From: Trichoplax sp. H2
Lineage: Eukaryota > Placozoa > Uniplacotomia > Trichoplacea
NCBI GenBank assembly: GCA_003344405.1
Contig: NOWV01000055.1
Location: 124,001 to 188,000 of the forward strand
DNA length: 64,000 nt
Direction: 5' to 3'
Shown here: positions 1 through 14,500 of the stretch, piece after piece
Numbering within the stretch: position 1 is the first letter of the stretch
How the letters are laid out: every line of letters begins with the position of its first letter
Notes under the pieces: generated by a model
The model's input: only the letters and a program-made list of their open reading frames with translations
Told to the model about the DNA's origin: nothing
The model's database searches: none
Made by a program: the position numbers and the translations under genes

Positions 1-142
1 GCTGCCTAGACTGCAGATTACAGCTATGTGATCGCATTGGATAGCTTAAAATAGTACCATGACGGTAAATTCTGTACAGTACCGTACAATACAGCATGCT
101 ATACGCGAGTTTAGAATAGACTTCCGTCACTAATGCACTTTA

Positions 143-201
143 CTACGGTATAGTACTGTACTGTACTGTACTGTAGAGTGTACAGTGTACAGTGTACAGT
201 A
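143..201. repeat. TACTG pentanucleotide repeat with strand switch
   Basis: Four consecutive TACTG units are followed by GTGTACA/GTACAGT variants, so the run changes from the TACTG to the CAGTA orientation and becomes partly self-complementary. Further units lie at about 325-363. Confidence 0.8.
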
Positions 202-639
202 CTGTGATGGCTACGAATTTGAGGTTCTTCATGATCTGGTCTGGTCTGGTCCGGTCTGGTCTACGAGCGTGACCGGATATTTTTGGCAAAACAATCTTCT
301 ACACAGTGTATCTTACGAATCCAAGTACTGTACTGTACTGTATGGACTGTAGTGTACTGTAGGTAAGACAAATGTCGTAAGCTGAGACCTTGTTGGCATT
401 GCATCATATGAATGGTATGCGACATCTGTTTTGCACATTGCTAGTACTATGACTATATGTGCATCATAGACTACCTTTTCAAGTCGGAGTAGGCCTAGTA
501 TTGTCCTTGTCCTTGATAGCTAGGAGTAGAGCCTAGGAGTCTACGACCCGTTCTACGCGACGTCCTTGATTGTATCATGGACTTATCCAAAAAAATTCTG
601 TAAGTTGTCTCTTTCTTTAATTTTGGAAAGCCTTCGAGT

Positions 640-677
640 ATGTGCCGTAGACTTGTTGTAACAAGTCTACGGCACAT
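640..677. repeat. Perfect 18-bp inverted repeat with 2-nt loop
   Basis: The left arm at 640-657 (begins ATGTGCCGTAG) is the exact reverse complement of the right arm at 660-677, separated only by GT at 658-659. An imperfect second hairpin follows at about 713-750 (AAGGACT-CCTTTA pairing with TAAAGG-AGTCCCTT). No coding or splice function is apparent. It could be a small transposon remnant, a cruciform-forming site or a chance recombination product. Confidence 0.85.
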
Positions 678-3025
678 AAGGGATCGAGATAGATATCACC
701 AGATAGCTAAGCAAGGACTACCTTTAATTAATAGCTAAAGGCAGTCCCTTATATAGTACTATATGCTCTATCGAACCTATCCTATCTACAATACACCAAC
801 AGTGATTTGCTTGGCTTTATTGATCTTGTGTCAGTCATTCTTTCTAGTAACGAAAGGCTTGATGACGAAGTTGTAAATAAATGTACGTATGTAAGCAGTA
901 ATCCGATATCCTACATTTTATTCAGTGTGATTCCGATGTAGCAACCTTTTTAGAATATACAGGTCATATTGATTTCATTGAATTACATAAATGCTCAGCT
1001 ATCTACCTGTAGCATAAATCATTCTATTCCATGTTGAAATTAAATCGTTTTAACAGTAAAACAGATAATTTTTACTAAATCCAATCAGATTGATTCTATA
1101 GAATCGGTATACGAAACAAAGTTTTCGGACTCGACTCCTGAGACTGAGAGCGAATCGAAAGGCTGCTGCATCCTCTAGTCACAGACTGTCACAAACTAAG
1201 TAAATATGCACCAGTATTCATTCACGATAGAATACAGGCCATTCTAGGCAACACATACCGAATCTCTGTAGCGCACTAGCACCAAATCAGGGACTACTCA
1301 ACGATTTTTCCCCTTGAAGAATTCTTAACCATGGACTTTGAAGACTAATACGTCTTAGAAGTCCCTGATGGCCTGGCCTGGCCAAACATGACTGAGTCTA
1401 CTAACGTCACTAGTAGCTGAGCTGTCATCGAAAGCCAAATTCGTTGTTGCATCGTTGGTCATTCTTGGTTGATGAATGACGCCACTAGCAATCATACCAC
1501 TGTAACATTGACACTGGGTTCAGTACCATTTTGTATACAACATCTTTCATTGAATGAATCGACACATTGTGCTACAGGATGACACTACTGACAAACGTAC
1601 TGTACCACTGCTACATTCGTCTCCAGTATCTTTGTGATAAAGTGATCTTCAAAACAATAAATCAAGAACTACAGTTTCTTGCAAATTTCACTTTATTACA
1701 GAAGTTAGGTTCGTCTAACTACCAAGGACTATCCGACTATCTGACAATCTACTTATTACAGCAAAATTCACGATTTATATGCGATTAGTTACAGAATGCT
1801 TTTACTGTAACAAATCTTATCTTGCCCATTAAGTCGCAAGATCAATTGATTGAATCGACACACTGGACAGTTCACTGTAGATTCACGCCTCAACGTTGAA
1901 CACAATTGCCGGCAGACTATTCGAAATTCAATGCAGGAATATAATTGACTGTGAAATCAATTTTTTTCTTTGAATTGCTGCTCCTATTGAATTTACAATA
2001 ATTTACCAGAAAGAGAATACTGCAAGAATGGATTTCAATATTGGAAATGCACGCTATCACAATAATCAAGAAATCATATTTAACCTTCCTTTCTCAGCGC
2101 TGGTTATATAACATGCAAGCGACCACATGTAGAACCAATTCAGTAGTGGAAACATTGAAACTGGAGAAGAAAGTCCATTTCAATGTCAATGAAGTTTAAC
2201 GTACCATAAAATGTGTTAGTAACTAGTATTACTATTTATACCTTTATTTTACTAGTTCGACTTTGCAGTTAAATTAATTATCGTCAATACGTCAAGTAGA
2301 ATTAGTTATCAATTCATTTTTTATGATCTCCTTCTCTCAACTTTGAATTTCACCTTCAGAAATAATTAGATGATAGTAGCAGAATTTCAAGTAAAGTTGC
2401 TGGGATTAAGTCGGTTGCTTCATTGCACAGTAATATTCGTATGCCGGTTCTACAGTATCACAATAGTCAAATAGGAAACGAATAAAGATGCAACATGATG
2501 ACCACTAGAGAGTATAGGCCCTGTACTAAAAAGATTCCAAGGCTTTTAATGAAACGGACGCGACAGACACAAATTTCTGCAGTGCTAATCGTAGTTAATC
2601 CATCAATAAATTAAATTTTATTTTAAATATATGCAAGAAACTTTTGTCTGCATGTCTGTCTTGTCTGTTTCTACTATACTGTACTATAGGACAGTACTCT
2701 ACTGCACACTATACTGTATATATAGATGACAATATACACTGAAGTGCACTCTTGCACTAGAAACTTATTTCATTACAATTACAATTAATTAACCGAACAC
2801 ATCGTGTGCTGACGACAAACCCTTAATTTTTCCTTTTACTCTTCTCACTTCTTGCTTGGCTATTGTAAATAGAACCAATCTTTTACACGGAGGCAGCAGT
2901 AGCAGTGATTGCACATTACAACTTTGAGGGAGATAGAAGGAAATTGCCCGCTTGGTCTAATTGTCGTCTACCATCATTGGTTAAAAATAATAATAATAAC
3001 TCTGTAAAACTATACCCTGTCAAGA

Positions 3026-6000
3026 ATGCAAAAAGACCAAACTAGTAACGCTCCTGGTAGTAATCATATCCAACCCTTCACGCCACGTATTAACTGCATA
3101 TGTTGTATTGGTGCTGGTTACGTTGGTGGACCAACCTGTGCTGTCATTGCTCTCAAATGCCCTGAAATTCAGGTCTTGATTGTCGATAAAAACCAAGACC
3201 GAATTAACGCTTGGAATGGTGAAACTTTACCAATCTACGAGGTACTGTAAGTTATTAATTGAATTGAACAATGTATTCTACATTGCAATCAATGACCTCC
3301 AATTTTTCTTAACCTTTATACGCGTTATTATAATTGGGTAGATTGATACCAGAAATTATGTGATAACCAAAAGCATGCTCATTCACATGTATAATTTATA
3401 CGCTTCAAATCCAACTAAATTTATTCCCCTCTATGAAATATCGCCTCTATATGCAATATCCGATACGTTTACCAGATACCAGAATCAACAAAAATTCTAC
3501 AATGTACTGTACATTCATTAAAATTATATAACCCGTCTCAGAGTCTACTAAACTAGAGGTCTGCTACAAGATATTGCATTGAAAGTTAAGAAATTACTAT
3601 AAATCTTCAATAAATTACTACAGTGCTCGACATCTTGTTTAGGTATACAGTATTCGGTAAAGTTTATGTTACATGCATAGTAGTACAATACATTAAACGT
3701 GCATAACCTCGTAAAATAAGTTAGTACTTTCCAATAGATTACTGCACCGCATTCTTATTGAAAGTATACTGTATACTGTAGTTCAGCAAAATGTGTATAA
3801 ACTTGAAAAATTCTCCCACTTTTCACAAATTAAACGCCGCTTTGTTGATAGAGTGTGGTACATGCTATTGGATTTGAATCATTGACACAAATATGCATTC
3901 AAAATGTTCAGTACCTTATATTTCAATGTTTACATAACGCTGTGATTCAAATTGAAATGCTGCACTGTATAGTAAATCACCAAGAAGATTCTACAATACT
4001 GTATACTATACAGTGTACAGTATAGTGCATACTTTTAAAAAATCGTTATCAGTATTCTCTTTCATAAATGTAGCGAATCGAGAATACTACATAATACCGT
4101 ATAGAGACTGACAAAACATATTTATACTTTGATCACTTATGGGCCTTATAAATTAAACTCTTCATCTTGACTTTGATAGATATCAATCGTAGATATTATT
4201 TTTGGTTCCTATTCGTTTGTATATTACTGCGGTTCAATTAATGATACACATACAAATAGACTTTAAAGCTCATTATCCTGCTTTATTAATAAATGATAAG
4301 ATAAAAAAATAGATATTGTGGTTAATAAATAAAATTCCTTTCTTAATACTACTTAAAATGTTGAATTAGATCGTTTTAATTGCAAATAACATCTTAGCGT
4401 ATATACGTATGAAATTACTGCATGATTTTAAATTTCTACCCAGTATTGAATAATAACACGAATTGCTAAAAATTTCAGACAACAAGTATTGTTAACTTAA
4501 TAAATTAAACAAGTAGAAATGGGCTTAAGCGCTAAACATAGTTCTTTAACTGTATATTAAGCTCTTCCTGATATTTCTTACATGTTGTAGCCTGGCTTAG
4601 ATGAAATAGTAAAACATTGCCGCGGCAGAAATTTGTTTTTTTCAACTGATATCGACGCAGGTATTCGGGATGCCCAGCTGATATTTATTTCGGTAAGAAG
4701 CAATTGCAGTTGTGCCAACTGTTAGACATTGTTATTACTACTACTATATTACTGTTCTCAAAAGATGATGAGCTGAAGCATCATTTACCTACTCAATTTG
4801 TCATTTATCGTGCATACAGGAATATACGCAACATACGCTTATAAGCGATTTCAGTTTCTAGTGGCAATTTATCTGGTTTTATCATGGTGTTTATATCTTA
4901 TTTTCATCATTCTGACTGCCAATACTATCAATGGGAAGACTGCTCAATGACATATAAATTAATTTCATAATAGTGCATCGTTCATACTCTCATCTACGCT
5001 TGTTAGTTATTACACATTGTTATTTTTTTACTTTGGATTCCTATGTACTTATAGGAAGACTACGTAATAATAAAATATCATATTGTATCTATCTCATGAA
5101 ATCCTACTAGTTAAACCATGAAAAACGAAAATTTCGATGTTTTCTTCGCTAATAAATTTTATGCTTGCCTACATAAAATTAAATTTAATCTAGGTTAATA
5201 CCCCAACAAAAACATATGGTATAGGAAAGGTAAACGAAGCACACCTATCTTAGCTGATAATTAATACATCCTTCGTATTTCTCTAGCGGCCATACGTTAC
5301 GAATAGCTACTAATACCATAACATGGCAAGATTGATTTTACTGTATAAGTTGCCATAGCTTTCACATGCTAATCATGCTAATCATCTCCATCGATATTCG
5401 TATACTGTATGTAGTAGATAGTAGATATGTATGATGATGTTGATTCCTATCCACTTCTAGGGTCGCGCAACAGATTTGCAATTTGTGGAAGCTGCTGCTA
5501 GACATATAGGGCAGATTGCAACTGGTAAGAAAATTATTGTAGAGAAAAGCACTGTGCCAGTAAAAGCTGCAGAAAGGTATACCATGTAAAATTATGACGT
5601 ACACTATCAATTTTTCGCTATAAAATCTCTGATATTACTGCCATTTATTTAACTGATCATTATTTATGATATCACCTTAGTATCGCGAAAATCCTGTACT
5701 CTAATATCGATGACAATGTTTCCTTCGAGGTAAGAGAAATAGTCTGATTTCTGTAAAATAATGCTATACAAGAACTTCAATATACTGTAAAAACTTTAAA
5801 ACTGTTGGAACATTGTTCACTAAATGATTCAATAGTATCAATACTTACACGGCAATATTATATCATAGGTTTTATCGAATCCAGAATTTTTAGCTGAAGG
5901 CACTGCTATTAATGATCTACTGCAACCAGATCGTGTGTTAATAGGTAGATAAACTATTTTGCAAAGATTTTATGCTTGTATAAACAAACATTACTGTATT

Positions 6001-7744
6001 AAGTTGTAACTATTTGAGAATTGAATATAATGTAGGCGGTAGCCAAACTGATCCTGGCATTGAAGCTATAAACCAACTAGCTTGGGTATACGAACATTGG
6101 GTTCCGCCATCCAAAGTACTTAGGACAAATGTTTGGTCTTCAGAATTATCGAAACTGGTAAATTTCTCGTAAAAGTTTGACAAGTAGCTTATACCTTACA
6201 GCATATCAATAAAACTGCATCATAATTTTCCTATAGGCTTCTAATGCGTTTTTGGCCCAAAAAGTATCGAGTATAAATGCCGTAAGTGCAATTTGCGAAG
6301 CAACAGGCGCAGACATTTCAGATGTAGCACATTCTATTGGATTGGATAAACGGATTGGTTCGAAGTATCTTCAAGCTAGTATTGGTTAGTGGCACGAACG
6401 TTAATGATAAATTAGATTTTTATAGTACTTCATTTTATTCAATTTTTAGAATATTGATCATTAGCTCTATTTAATTTAGGATTCGGTGGTAGCTGTTTTC
6501 AAAAGGACGTATTGAGTCTAACTTATATTTGTGAAGCATTAAACTTAACAGAAGTTGCTGATTATTGGCATCAAGTAAGTTAGTTTGGCTCGAAATCGAA
6601 TCTATAAATATATTAGAAAGTATATTTTGATGTTGAATGCACATATACAGAATATATATTATCTCTAGTTTTGCTGTCATATTGCTATTTATACGCAATA
6701 ATTATGTGCAACGCTGTTACTGATTAAAAATAGTCATCTAGGATTAGCTGTTGTTAGCCCTTTATATATGGAAAAACTATGTTCCATTACCGTAAAGAAT
6801 TTATTAGTATATACTCAATACTCGTAGGTTGTTGTCATGAATAACTATCAAAAGAAAAGATTTGCTCGGAAAATTATCCAATGTCTTTTTCATACTGTAT
6901 CTAATAAAAGAATCGCAATATTTGGATTTACTTTTAAGAAAGATACTGCGGACACTAGGTATACAACTTTAGTAGCTAGAGCAAGGATGACAGTCATCAT
7001 TGTAGCTATCGCAACCTTGAATTGCTTCTAAAATAATTGTATGTTGTAGAGAGTCATCAAGCATTTATGTAGGAAAATATTTAATGGATGAAGAAGCACG
7101 CCTGGTTGTTTATGATCCAAAAGCTGATAAAGGCCAAATAATTAGGTTTGTCTTCTATGTAGCGTATAGTATATAATCTATAATTGATATTATTAAGTAA
7201 ATAAACCTAATATCATTTGGAATGATATTTTAGCGATCTCCGGGAGGTTTCTTCTCAAGATCCGCAACGTGGTATGACTATAACAATTAAATTTCTTACC
7301 CATTGCTAGAAAATATCGTTTGAAGGGTAACTTCTGATATGATAAACTCACCGAAACTATTTACGTACCAATTATTTTGTAGTAGATAGACTTGTTTCCG
7401 TTATAAACGACCCATACGATGCTGCTAAAGACGCCCATGCCATCGTTATCTGCACTGAATGGGACGAATTCAAGGTATTGGATAAATATTTTTTGAATAC
7501 CGAAATAAATGTAGTATGTTAAATAAAATTAAAATATAACTACCTAGCTTATAATATCATGATCCTTATCTATAATACCTAGGCATTAGATTACGAAAAG
7601 ATTTATAATTCAATGTACAAGCCAGCGTATATTTTCGATGGTAGAATTATCTTGGATCATGCAGCTTTACTTCGTATTGGCTTTCATGTAGAAGTACTTG
7701 GAAAAGTTATGAAGAAACCAGTTAATGACCTTACACCATTTTAA
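3026..7744 (+). CDS. UGDH: UDP-glucose 6-dehydrogenase
   Basis: Oxidises UDP-glucose to UDP-glucuronate with two NAD+, feeding glycosaminoglycan and glucuronide synthesis in the cytosol. Fourteen exons: 3026-3241, 4591-4692, 5194-5229, 5461-5576, 5681-5729, 5869-5944, 6036-6157, 6237-6384, 6480-6574, 6828-6958, 7050-7145, 7234-7271, 7383-7474, 7583-7744. All are GT-AG and the phases close, giving 492 aa, close to the usual animal length of about 494. The NAD-binding motif GAGYVGGPT starts at residue 29. [11 protein letters not shown] and [19 protein letters not shown] follow, and the active-site cysteine sits in [10 protein letters not shown] at about residue 294, encoded at 6480-6574. The N terminus is about 18 residues longer than in vertebrate enzymes and is polar. 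The ATG at 3026 is the first in frame. Identification is secure; the exact splice junctions are by eye. Confidence 0.97.
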
Positions 7745-10700
7745 TTTTTATATCGAGAGTAAAGTAAACTAATTATATTAACGGACGCGACACTCTCACT
7801 GTTAGACAGAGTATACAGATCATATCGAAAGCAAATTTATAAACTTAAATTTTTTTAATTTTTCCCTACAAACTGACAGTCCTATCTATACTTATGAGGT
7901 ATGAAAGAATCTTATTTTTAAATGCACGTTGTGTATAAATCAATAATAGAAAATATGATATTTCAGCAATACTCATAATATTCATAAATTGTATTTTCGA
8001 AACCATATTCATTGGAGGGTTACACGACGAATGCTTAATAGCACTTTGTCTTCGATGTTAATTCCATGTACAGGATTTATTTTAACATAACAATATGCGC
8101 GTTTATATATGCGTATGAACATGTGTGTTAGGACTTAGGATATGCTGTAATAAACCCTAACATTATTTATATTTTATGAGGGGAACTATAAAGCAGCTGG
8201 CTATTTAGTATAAGTTTAAAACCGTACTACATCATTGTAGAATAACGATTAATGAAAGTGGAATACTCCCTTGTTACCTCTGCTACCTACAACGTAGATG
8301 CAGTTTTACGATTGATAATACGTGATTATTTCGATAAGACTACTAAAGCAGTATATTAATATTGAGCTTTACTAATACATCGATGAGCAATGCCATATAC
8401 TCATGTACTGTATATATATACGTATAGTATGCTAGACGTTTCAAAACTGCACTTGTATTCATGGCGGCAGCAAAGGTTTTTGGTGCATCCGCTATTAAGT
8501 TTAAACTAGTACTTGTATCGCCGTCACTTTAATTTTGTATAATTTAATATCGAATATTGTAATTAATGCGGACTGCATCACAATGACTCTTGGATTTAGT
8601 ATATTAATGTAAGGAAACTCTGTAAGAACACTATTACGTATATGACCAGGTGTGCATCCCTCTTAAATGACATCCGCATGAAATTTTACCGTATACAATC
8701 CCGGTGTCAGACCCGGTACTGTTTGAAAATAAAATAATACGGAGCAGAATACATCATTCCATTGTTAAAATTAATCCTATCATTCATTTTGCGTTCTATC
8801 AATTTCTGGATCAACAACATAAGCTATCGCTTTGTCTTAATACGGTAAGAATACTCTATCATGAAAAGGAAGGAAAATGAATCGTTCCATTGCTAAATCT
8901 TATTAGGGTATAGCAGAACGTTTGACTGATTCTGTAACCAATTATACTGCAATAAAATGGGGCCGATGTTGGAGAGTTTGCTATGTCGTATTATTCCCTA
9001 ATGAGCTGCACTCATACTTTTAAAACCGCCTTGATTTGACTACTGCGACAGACAAATGAATGCAAATATGAATTTACAGCTCATTTAATTTAGATATATC
9101 ATTATGGAGTACTAGTTCAAAAGAATGAGACCTACAGTATGCCTGACACTTTACATAATTTGCTAATTCTTAGTAAATAGCCCTATAAAAGAAGCCTGAA
9201 GCAGGCAAGTGAACTGGCTGTAAAAAATTCATAGACTCGTGCGGATATTCATAAATAAAATTGTTTATACATGGCTGGTTTTCATTAAATCTGTTTTATA
9301 TAGTGTCATGCAAACCAAAATTATTCTTAGGCAATATATTGTAGTACAGTATTGCTCTCTAGGAGATGGATAATCGCATAGCTGGAAAGGTTGTGCATAG
9401 AATGCAACTGGGATCACTATAAAATTAAAGAGTATTTTTTTACGCAGTTTTGCAGCTTAGCTGCGAATCTTTGGTGTTGCATATTTTGATCGGGTAAGAA
9501 GATTGAAGATTAAAATTCGATCAGTAGTTCAAGACTAAAGAGCTATTCTCTTATATAATAAAATCAGATGCAAAGAAAACGTCCGCGGATAGCAATAAGT
9601 TTCTGTGACACCTTACTGGGAGTCCAATATTACGGAAGATAAGAACTAACAATTATAGAAAGATCTCGCTTTATATATATTTACTGTTATGCAACTAATA
9701 GTAAACATCTTCTATCACTTTACAACTGACAGTAAGTAGCTATAACTTTCAATATACTAACGTCAACACCCCCTATTTAAGTTAGTTAATCTTGGTAGCG
9801 TTACATATTGATGATTAAGTAGATAGGAAAAGCACAGGTTTTGCTTGAACGTATTAGTCATAAACTCTAATAATAGTTTATCATTAAACGGGTACTATTG
9901 GAAATATTTCATCCATGATTAAGCAGACAGGAAAAGTAGAGATTCAGCCTGAATACGCTAGCTAATAAATTTCAACAGTAATTTGTAGTACAACCACCGT
10001 ATTAAAAACTTTCCCATTAACGCTAGAGGCAAAGCGAGAAGCAGGGATTTTGTCGGAACATGTTGGTATTAAACTCTAATTGCAGTTCACTATAGTTACG
10101 CGTAACTATTAAAGATGTTTAATTACTTATTACAATAAGTTATTGAACATCTCTTATAATTATAAGTAAGCGGATAAAAAAGTAACGACTCAGCCTTCAT
10201 GCTGTACGTTAGTTAATCAATTCCAATAGTAATTTATGATAGTGACGTGTAACTACAATGTTAGAGACATTTGTTTAATAATCAAATTAATCGTATAGGA
10301 AAACTTAACGATTCAATCTGAAGATACTAACTAATGAAAGTCAACCAGTCGTTGATGACTATATGCGAATAAGTAGCAATAAGAGATATCCCATTAATGT
10401 CTGGGTGAAAAAGAAAAATGAAGATTTAATCTGAATATACTGGATTAGCGGTCAGCTCCGACAATATTTCAAGCTTGCACGCATAAATATTCCAGATATT
10501 CCATTTATGATTTGAGCGGGGCAAGTTGAGAGATATATTTTAAGCCTGCACGCGTAAATATTCCAGATATTCCATTTATGATTTAAGCAGGGCAAGTTGA
10601 GAGATCTATACGCTTATAGTATGCTCTAGTATGCTGTAATTAATTCAGGTACTCTTTGTACCAGCCACTGATCTACGATACTAATGAATAGCAGACATGT

Positions 10701-11570
10701 ACAAATTCGTATACTGTACTGTATAATATACAGTGTATATTGCTCGGCGACCAAAATAAACAGTCACGCCCGTAACCTTCTTTTCTTTATAAGGCAATCG
10801 AAAAGTTCATGGTACTGTAGAACTAGCAATAAGAGGTAGACACGTATATCTTCTTCATGTCTGTGTAAACAAGAAAAGTCAAGATTTAGTCTGAATCTAT
10901 CAGCTCCAACAATATTTCAAGTTTATCTATTCGTCATATTACAGATAATCCGTTGATGATTTAAGCAGGACGCAATGAATTGCATTTCCGCATTTATTAA
11001 TTATCAGTAGCAAAAAAAGGAATAGCAGTTTTAGTAGATGAATCCAGGTATACTCATCCTAATCCTGTACACTTGTACAGTAATAAGGCATCATAGAAAC
11101 AATTAAAGTAGCGATTAGTTTCTTTTGCACAGGATTATACCGTACTTTTAATTCACAAACTTACAACAAGTTTCTCCTCGCAGTACAGAATATCTGTTCC
11201 AATTTTTAGCAGCGGAAAGCAAGGTGTGCAAAATGAGTTGTCACCATCTTGACTGATATTCGATTAGCATTGACAGCATGAAACCATAGAAACAAGATCA
11301 TTCATTTTGCACATGATCGCTTTCTAGAGTACAGTACTGGAGAACGCTGACAATAAGGACTATGTGGCTTATCAAACGCTACCTTGAATCTATATTGAAG
11401 CGATACAGTGGATAGGCATAGTCCGATCGAAAGCTAGATTGCAAATTAGTGATCCTGTTAATTATCTAACTGCAGTCATATTCCCAGTCGAGGACTCATC
11501 ACCCAAATGAGAAATTAGCATCTGGTAGCAGTTAATTAATTAAAACTAGTAGCAAAATCTTTACAACTAG
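7745..11570. other. Intergenic region between UGDH and the MS4A-like gene
   Basis: No convincing exon was found. From about 9780 to 10980 the sequence consists of diverged copies of a module with the landmarks GATTAAGCAGAxAGGAAAA, GATTxAxxCTGAATA and TTTCAACAGTAATTTxTAGTA, and it includes a clean 71-bp direct repeat at 10471-10612. Short TACTG units occur near 8405 and 10715. The 5' exon of the downstream membrane-protein gene may lie here but was not recognised. Confidence 0.6.
10471..10612. repeat. 71-bp tandem direct repeat, two copies
   Basis: Copies at 10471-10541 and 10542-10612 share TGCACGC[A/G]TAAATATTCC, AGATATTCCATTTATGATTT and GGGGCAAGTTGAGAGAT or close variants. A more diverged relative lies at about 10895-10970, after the same CAGCTCC-ACAATATTTCAAG lead-in. 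This suggests an ageing tandem or dispersed intergenic repeat. Confidence 0.8.
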
Positions 11571-14500
11571 GCAATCCTTTGGCTACAAAGTTTTCGATAC
11601 TTGCTTGGTTTCAATTAATTGGATTAGCTCACTTTTAAGCGCGTATTTTCTACCAATTGACGTTATTAATCCGTCAACTAAATCTCCTGCGATAAAGTGT
11701 TGGGCAGATATTCACATCACCATGTTTTCAATCCATTTAATCGTTGGAATATGCCAATTTATTTTAGGCATTGCCAATGTTGCCTTACTTATTACTGACT
11801 GGATTCATCTCTATTATCATGTGGGCAATTCACTCTTGCTAGGCAATGGCGTTACTGCAGTATCTGTAAGTTAATATATGGCCCAATGATCGATTTGATG
11901 CTGTTTTTAATGTTAGACTGTTCTTCACCGAGTAGCAGTGGATTGTTAATTTCTATTTTCACTTCAACACTTACCCTCCACAATTAAAATATAAAGACTC
12001 TAGATGAAATATCATTCCTCAAATTTTTTGCATAATCCACTCCTTTACATGCTGCCCTATAGGTCAACGAAAGGTTGCAAAACCTGGCAAAGAATGATTT
12101 ATATAGAGCTTTATATTTTGATCACTAAGAATTAATTATGTCAGCTGAAAAGTAAAAATCGACCGTGGTCTACTACAGTACTGTAGACGGCCGGTACAGC
12201 CGGTCGAAAAGAAGCCCTGATAGTAGTTGAAGACTTATCATTTCATCTACAAATCATAAAATCTTATGGCTTTGTCTACCGATCTTGATTCTATTGCCTC
12301 TAGAATTAATGACAATGACGGGCAAGATATACTTTTAGGCTATTTTGATTCGCCATTCTATAACATTTTAGCATCCTGTGTAAAGGAGGACGCTTTACCA
12401 CTCAAAATGGCAAGCAGTTGGACGTAATTGATTGCAGTTAAAGCGCAGTTACATTGATCTAACATTGTCTGTGTCAATTCTTCCCATCGATCATGACCAT
12501 ACATTGCTGCATATACTCCGTAACTGCCCAATGTCGAGTATTCTCGAAACATAATTTTTAAAGGATGATAGTTTACTCTATTCATATCAATAAGGAAGAT
12601 AAATAGATTTAAAGTAGACCCAATGACAGTATACGGAAGTACACGACTCATATGCGAACTCGTAAAATACAAGATATTACAAGCGTACTGTCATCATCGA
12701 GACTCATCTTGATATTAAAAAGTTCTTATCGTAGTCTATTCATCACCAATTAAGATTAACAGCAGTGGCGAATGTTTTAACGTTTTTATCCTATTCTAAT
12801 TTTCCAGCATACAAAACGTATTTCAGTGCTATATTTGATGAAAATGGACTACTGTAGATTAAAATTCCTCTTGCTGTACAATCCACATATTATATACAAC
12901 TATCTCGCAATTATAGCCTATTCGTATGCATCTGCACCGATTGTAGCTAGAAAATGTTGCAGTTTATTAATCTACGTGATATCTCAATTAGTAATAATAC
13001 TGTAGAACGGTCGATTAGATTACCTTCATACCCTATCGTTTATCTTCCACCTTCCATGATATAGATGAATAGGTTAAAAACATACAACAATTTGTATCGC
13101 TGTCGTAGACATATGAATATTGACTGAAGATGGAAATGGAAAAGTCAATGTCACCGTCGATTAGTCGAGTGGATACCACAACTTACATCGCTATGTCGAT
13201 ATTGTAGATAGAAAGTAGCACACTCATGCCGTAACTGAATCTTTCAGTAATTTTCTAACTTACAGTACTACCGCAAGTGAAATGATCGGATACGTTAGAA
13301 AGCGGATAGCATGAATTATCTTTGAATCGCAGATATCGACGAGATCGATTATAGCTAGGAAGTAAAAATATCGCTGATCGACATAATATCTCAACTAGCA
13401 TCAGTGCAGTCATAAACAGACACACGCGTATATCTTATTTTATCATTTTTAGTATTCTACAAAATGATATTCTACACATTCTTCCTCTACTGATAGACTA
13501 GACAGATAGATAGATTTGACCCAAAATTCCAGCTTAATTGATTCGTAATTGTAAAAGACCCATTTACAGGCAGAAATGAAAAAGCACATATCGTAGTCTG
13601 TTGATCTAGATGATATCACTTTCACAACGAGCATCAAGAATGCCTTATGCTGTATTCTACTCTACTCTTCTAATCGTATTCTACAGTATTTTTATCACTG
13701 TAAATAAAGCAGACGAATTCGTTAAAAGAACAAACAGTGTTAGTCTTATCGTAATCATGGACATTGACTATTTCATAGAGAGAAAATTAAAAATGGTAAA
13801 ACCCATGTCATAATCTGTTGATCTCGATCATATTATCACTAGTATCAGAAGGATGGTAAATTGACTTTTTGTTTAATCTTCAGTTAATGTTACATTACTA
13901 ATTATAATAATAATGGATAGGATAAATCAAACTTGTATAACTAATATACGTAGTGTAAAATTGTTACTGTTTCATTGATGGATGGTATCATGTTAGCGCT
14001 CAATAGAATGTATTAAATGAAGGATCAAAGCTAATATCCATTAGCGTAGCTTAAACTGAAAATTAAGTTGATATTAATATTCTCCTTTCTTTCTTTCTTT
14101 ATTTTCAGTTATTCTCTTCTTCCATCATCGCATTATGTTATTACCGCACTGGCAACACCAAAATGGTAAGTAGATATCTAAATCTTAGATGGAGTAATTA
14201 ATTAATTAACTTACCTGTTTAGTTTATTACTAAAAATTCGTAATATGCAGCTCCCAAATGCGTAATAAATTATCTTGTGTAGCCAGTTTGTTTGAATTAT
14301 GTCTTTCCAGTCATGGCTACCATTACATATTCGGTTTAAAAACAATAATTGCATTAAAACATTGTTCTATGCCATTTTATACCTCTAGTCTCGTCATCTA
14401 TTGATATTTTGGTGTAATTGTTTTCGTTATTTATGTTAGTGAATTTCACTTAATCACCATCCATGTTGAATCCTATCTCACCGTTAAATGTTAACAAGCT

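Larger units (their letters stand above)
1..3025. other. Intergenic region upstream of UGDH
   Basis: No exon-like reading frame with conserved character was found. The stretch holds short TACTG/CAGTA pentanucleotide runs (about 143-201, 325-363, 2680-2720), a perfect 18-bp hairpin at 640-677, an imperfect hairpin at about 713-750, and a 10-bp inverted repeat pairing 1286-1295 with 1360-1369. A 73-codon frame at 1567-1788 has no splice signals or recognisable motif and is probably chance. Confidence 0.6.

Noticed and set aside
1567-1788. 73-codon plus-strand frame
   Set aside because: No motif, no splice partners and no neighbouring exon-like sequence; length is within chance for this composition.
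12358-12672. ELMO-domain protein call for the intronic antisense frame
   Set aside because: Resemblance is limited to a few hydrophobic positions and one tryptophan; insufficient to name a family.
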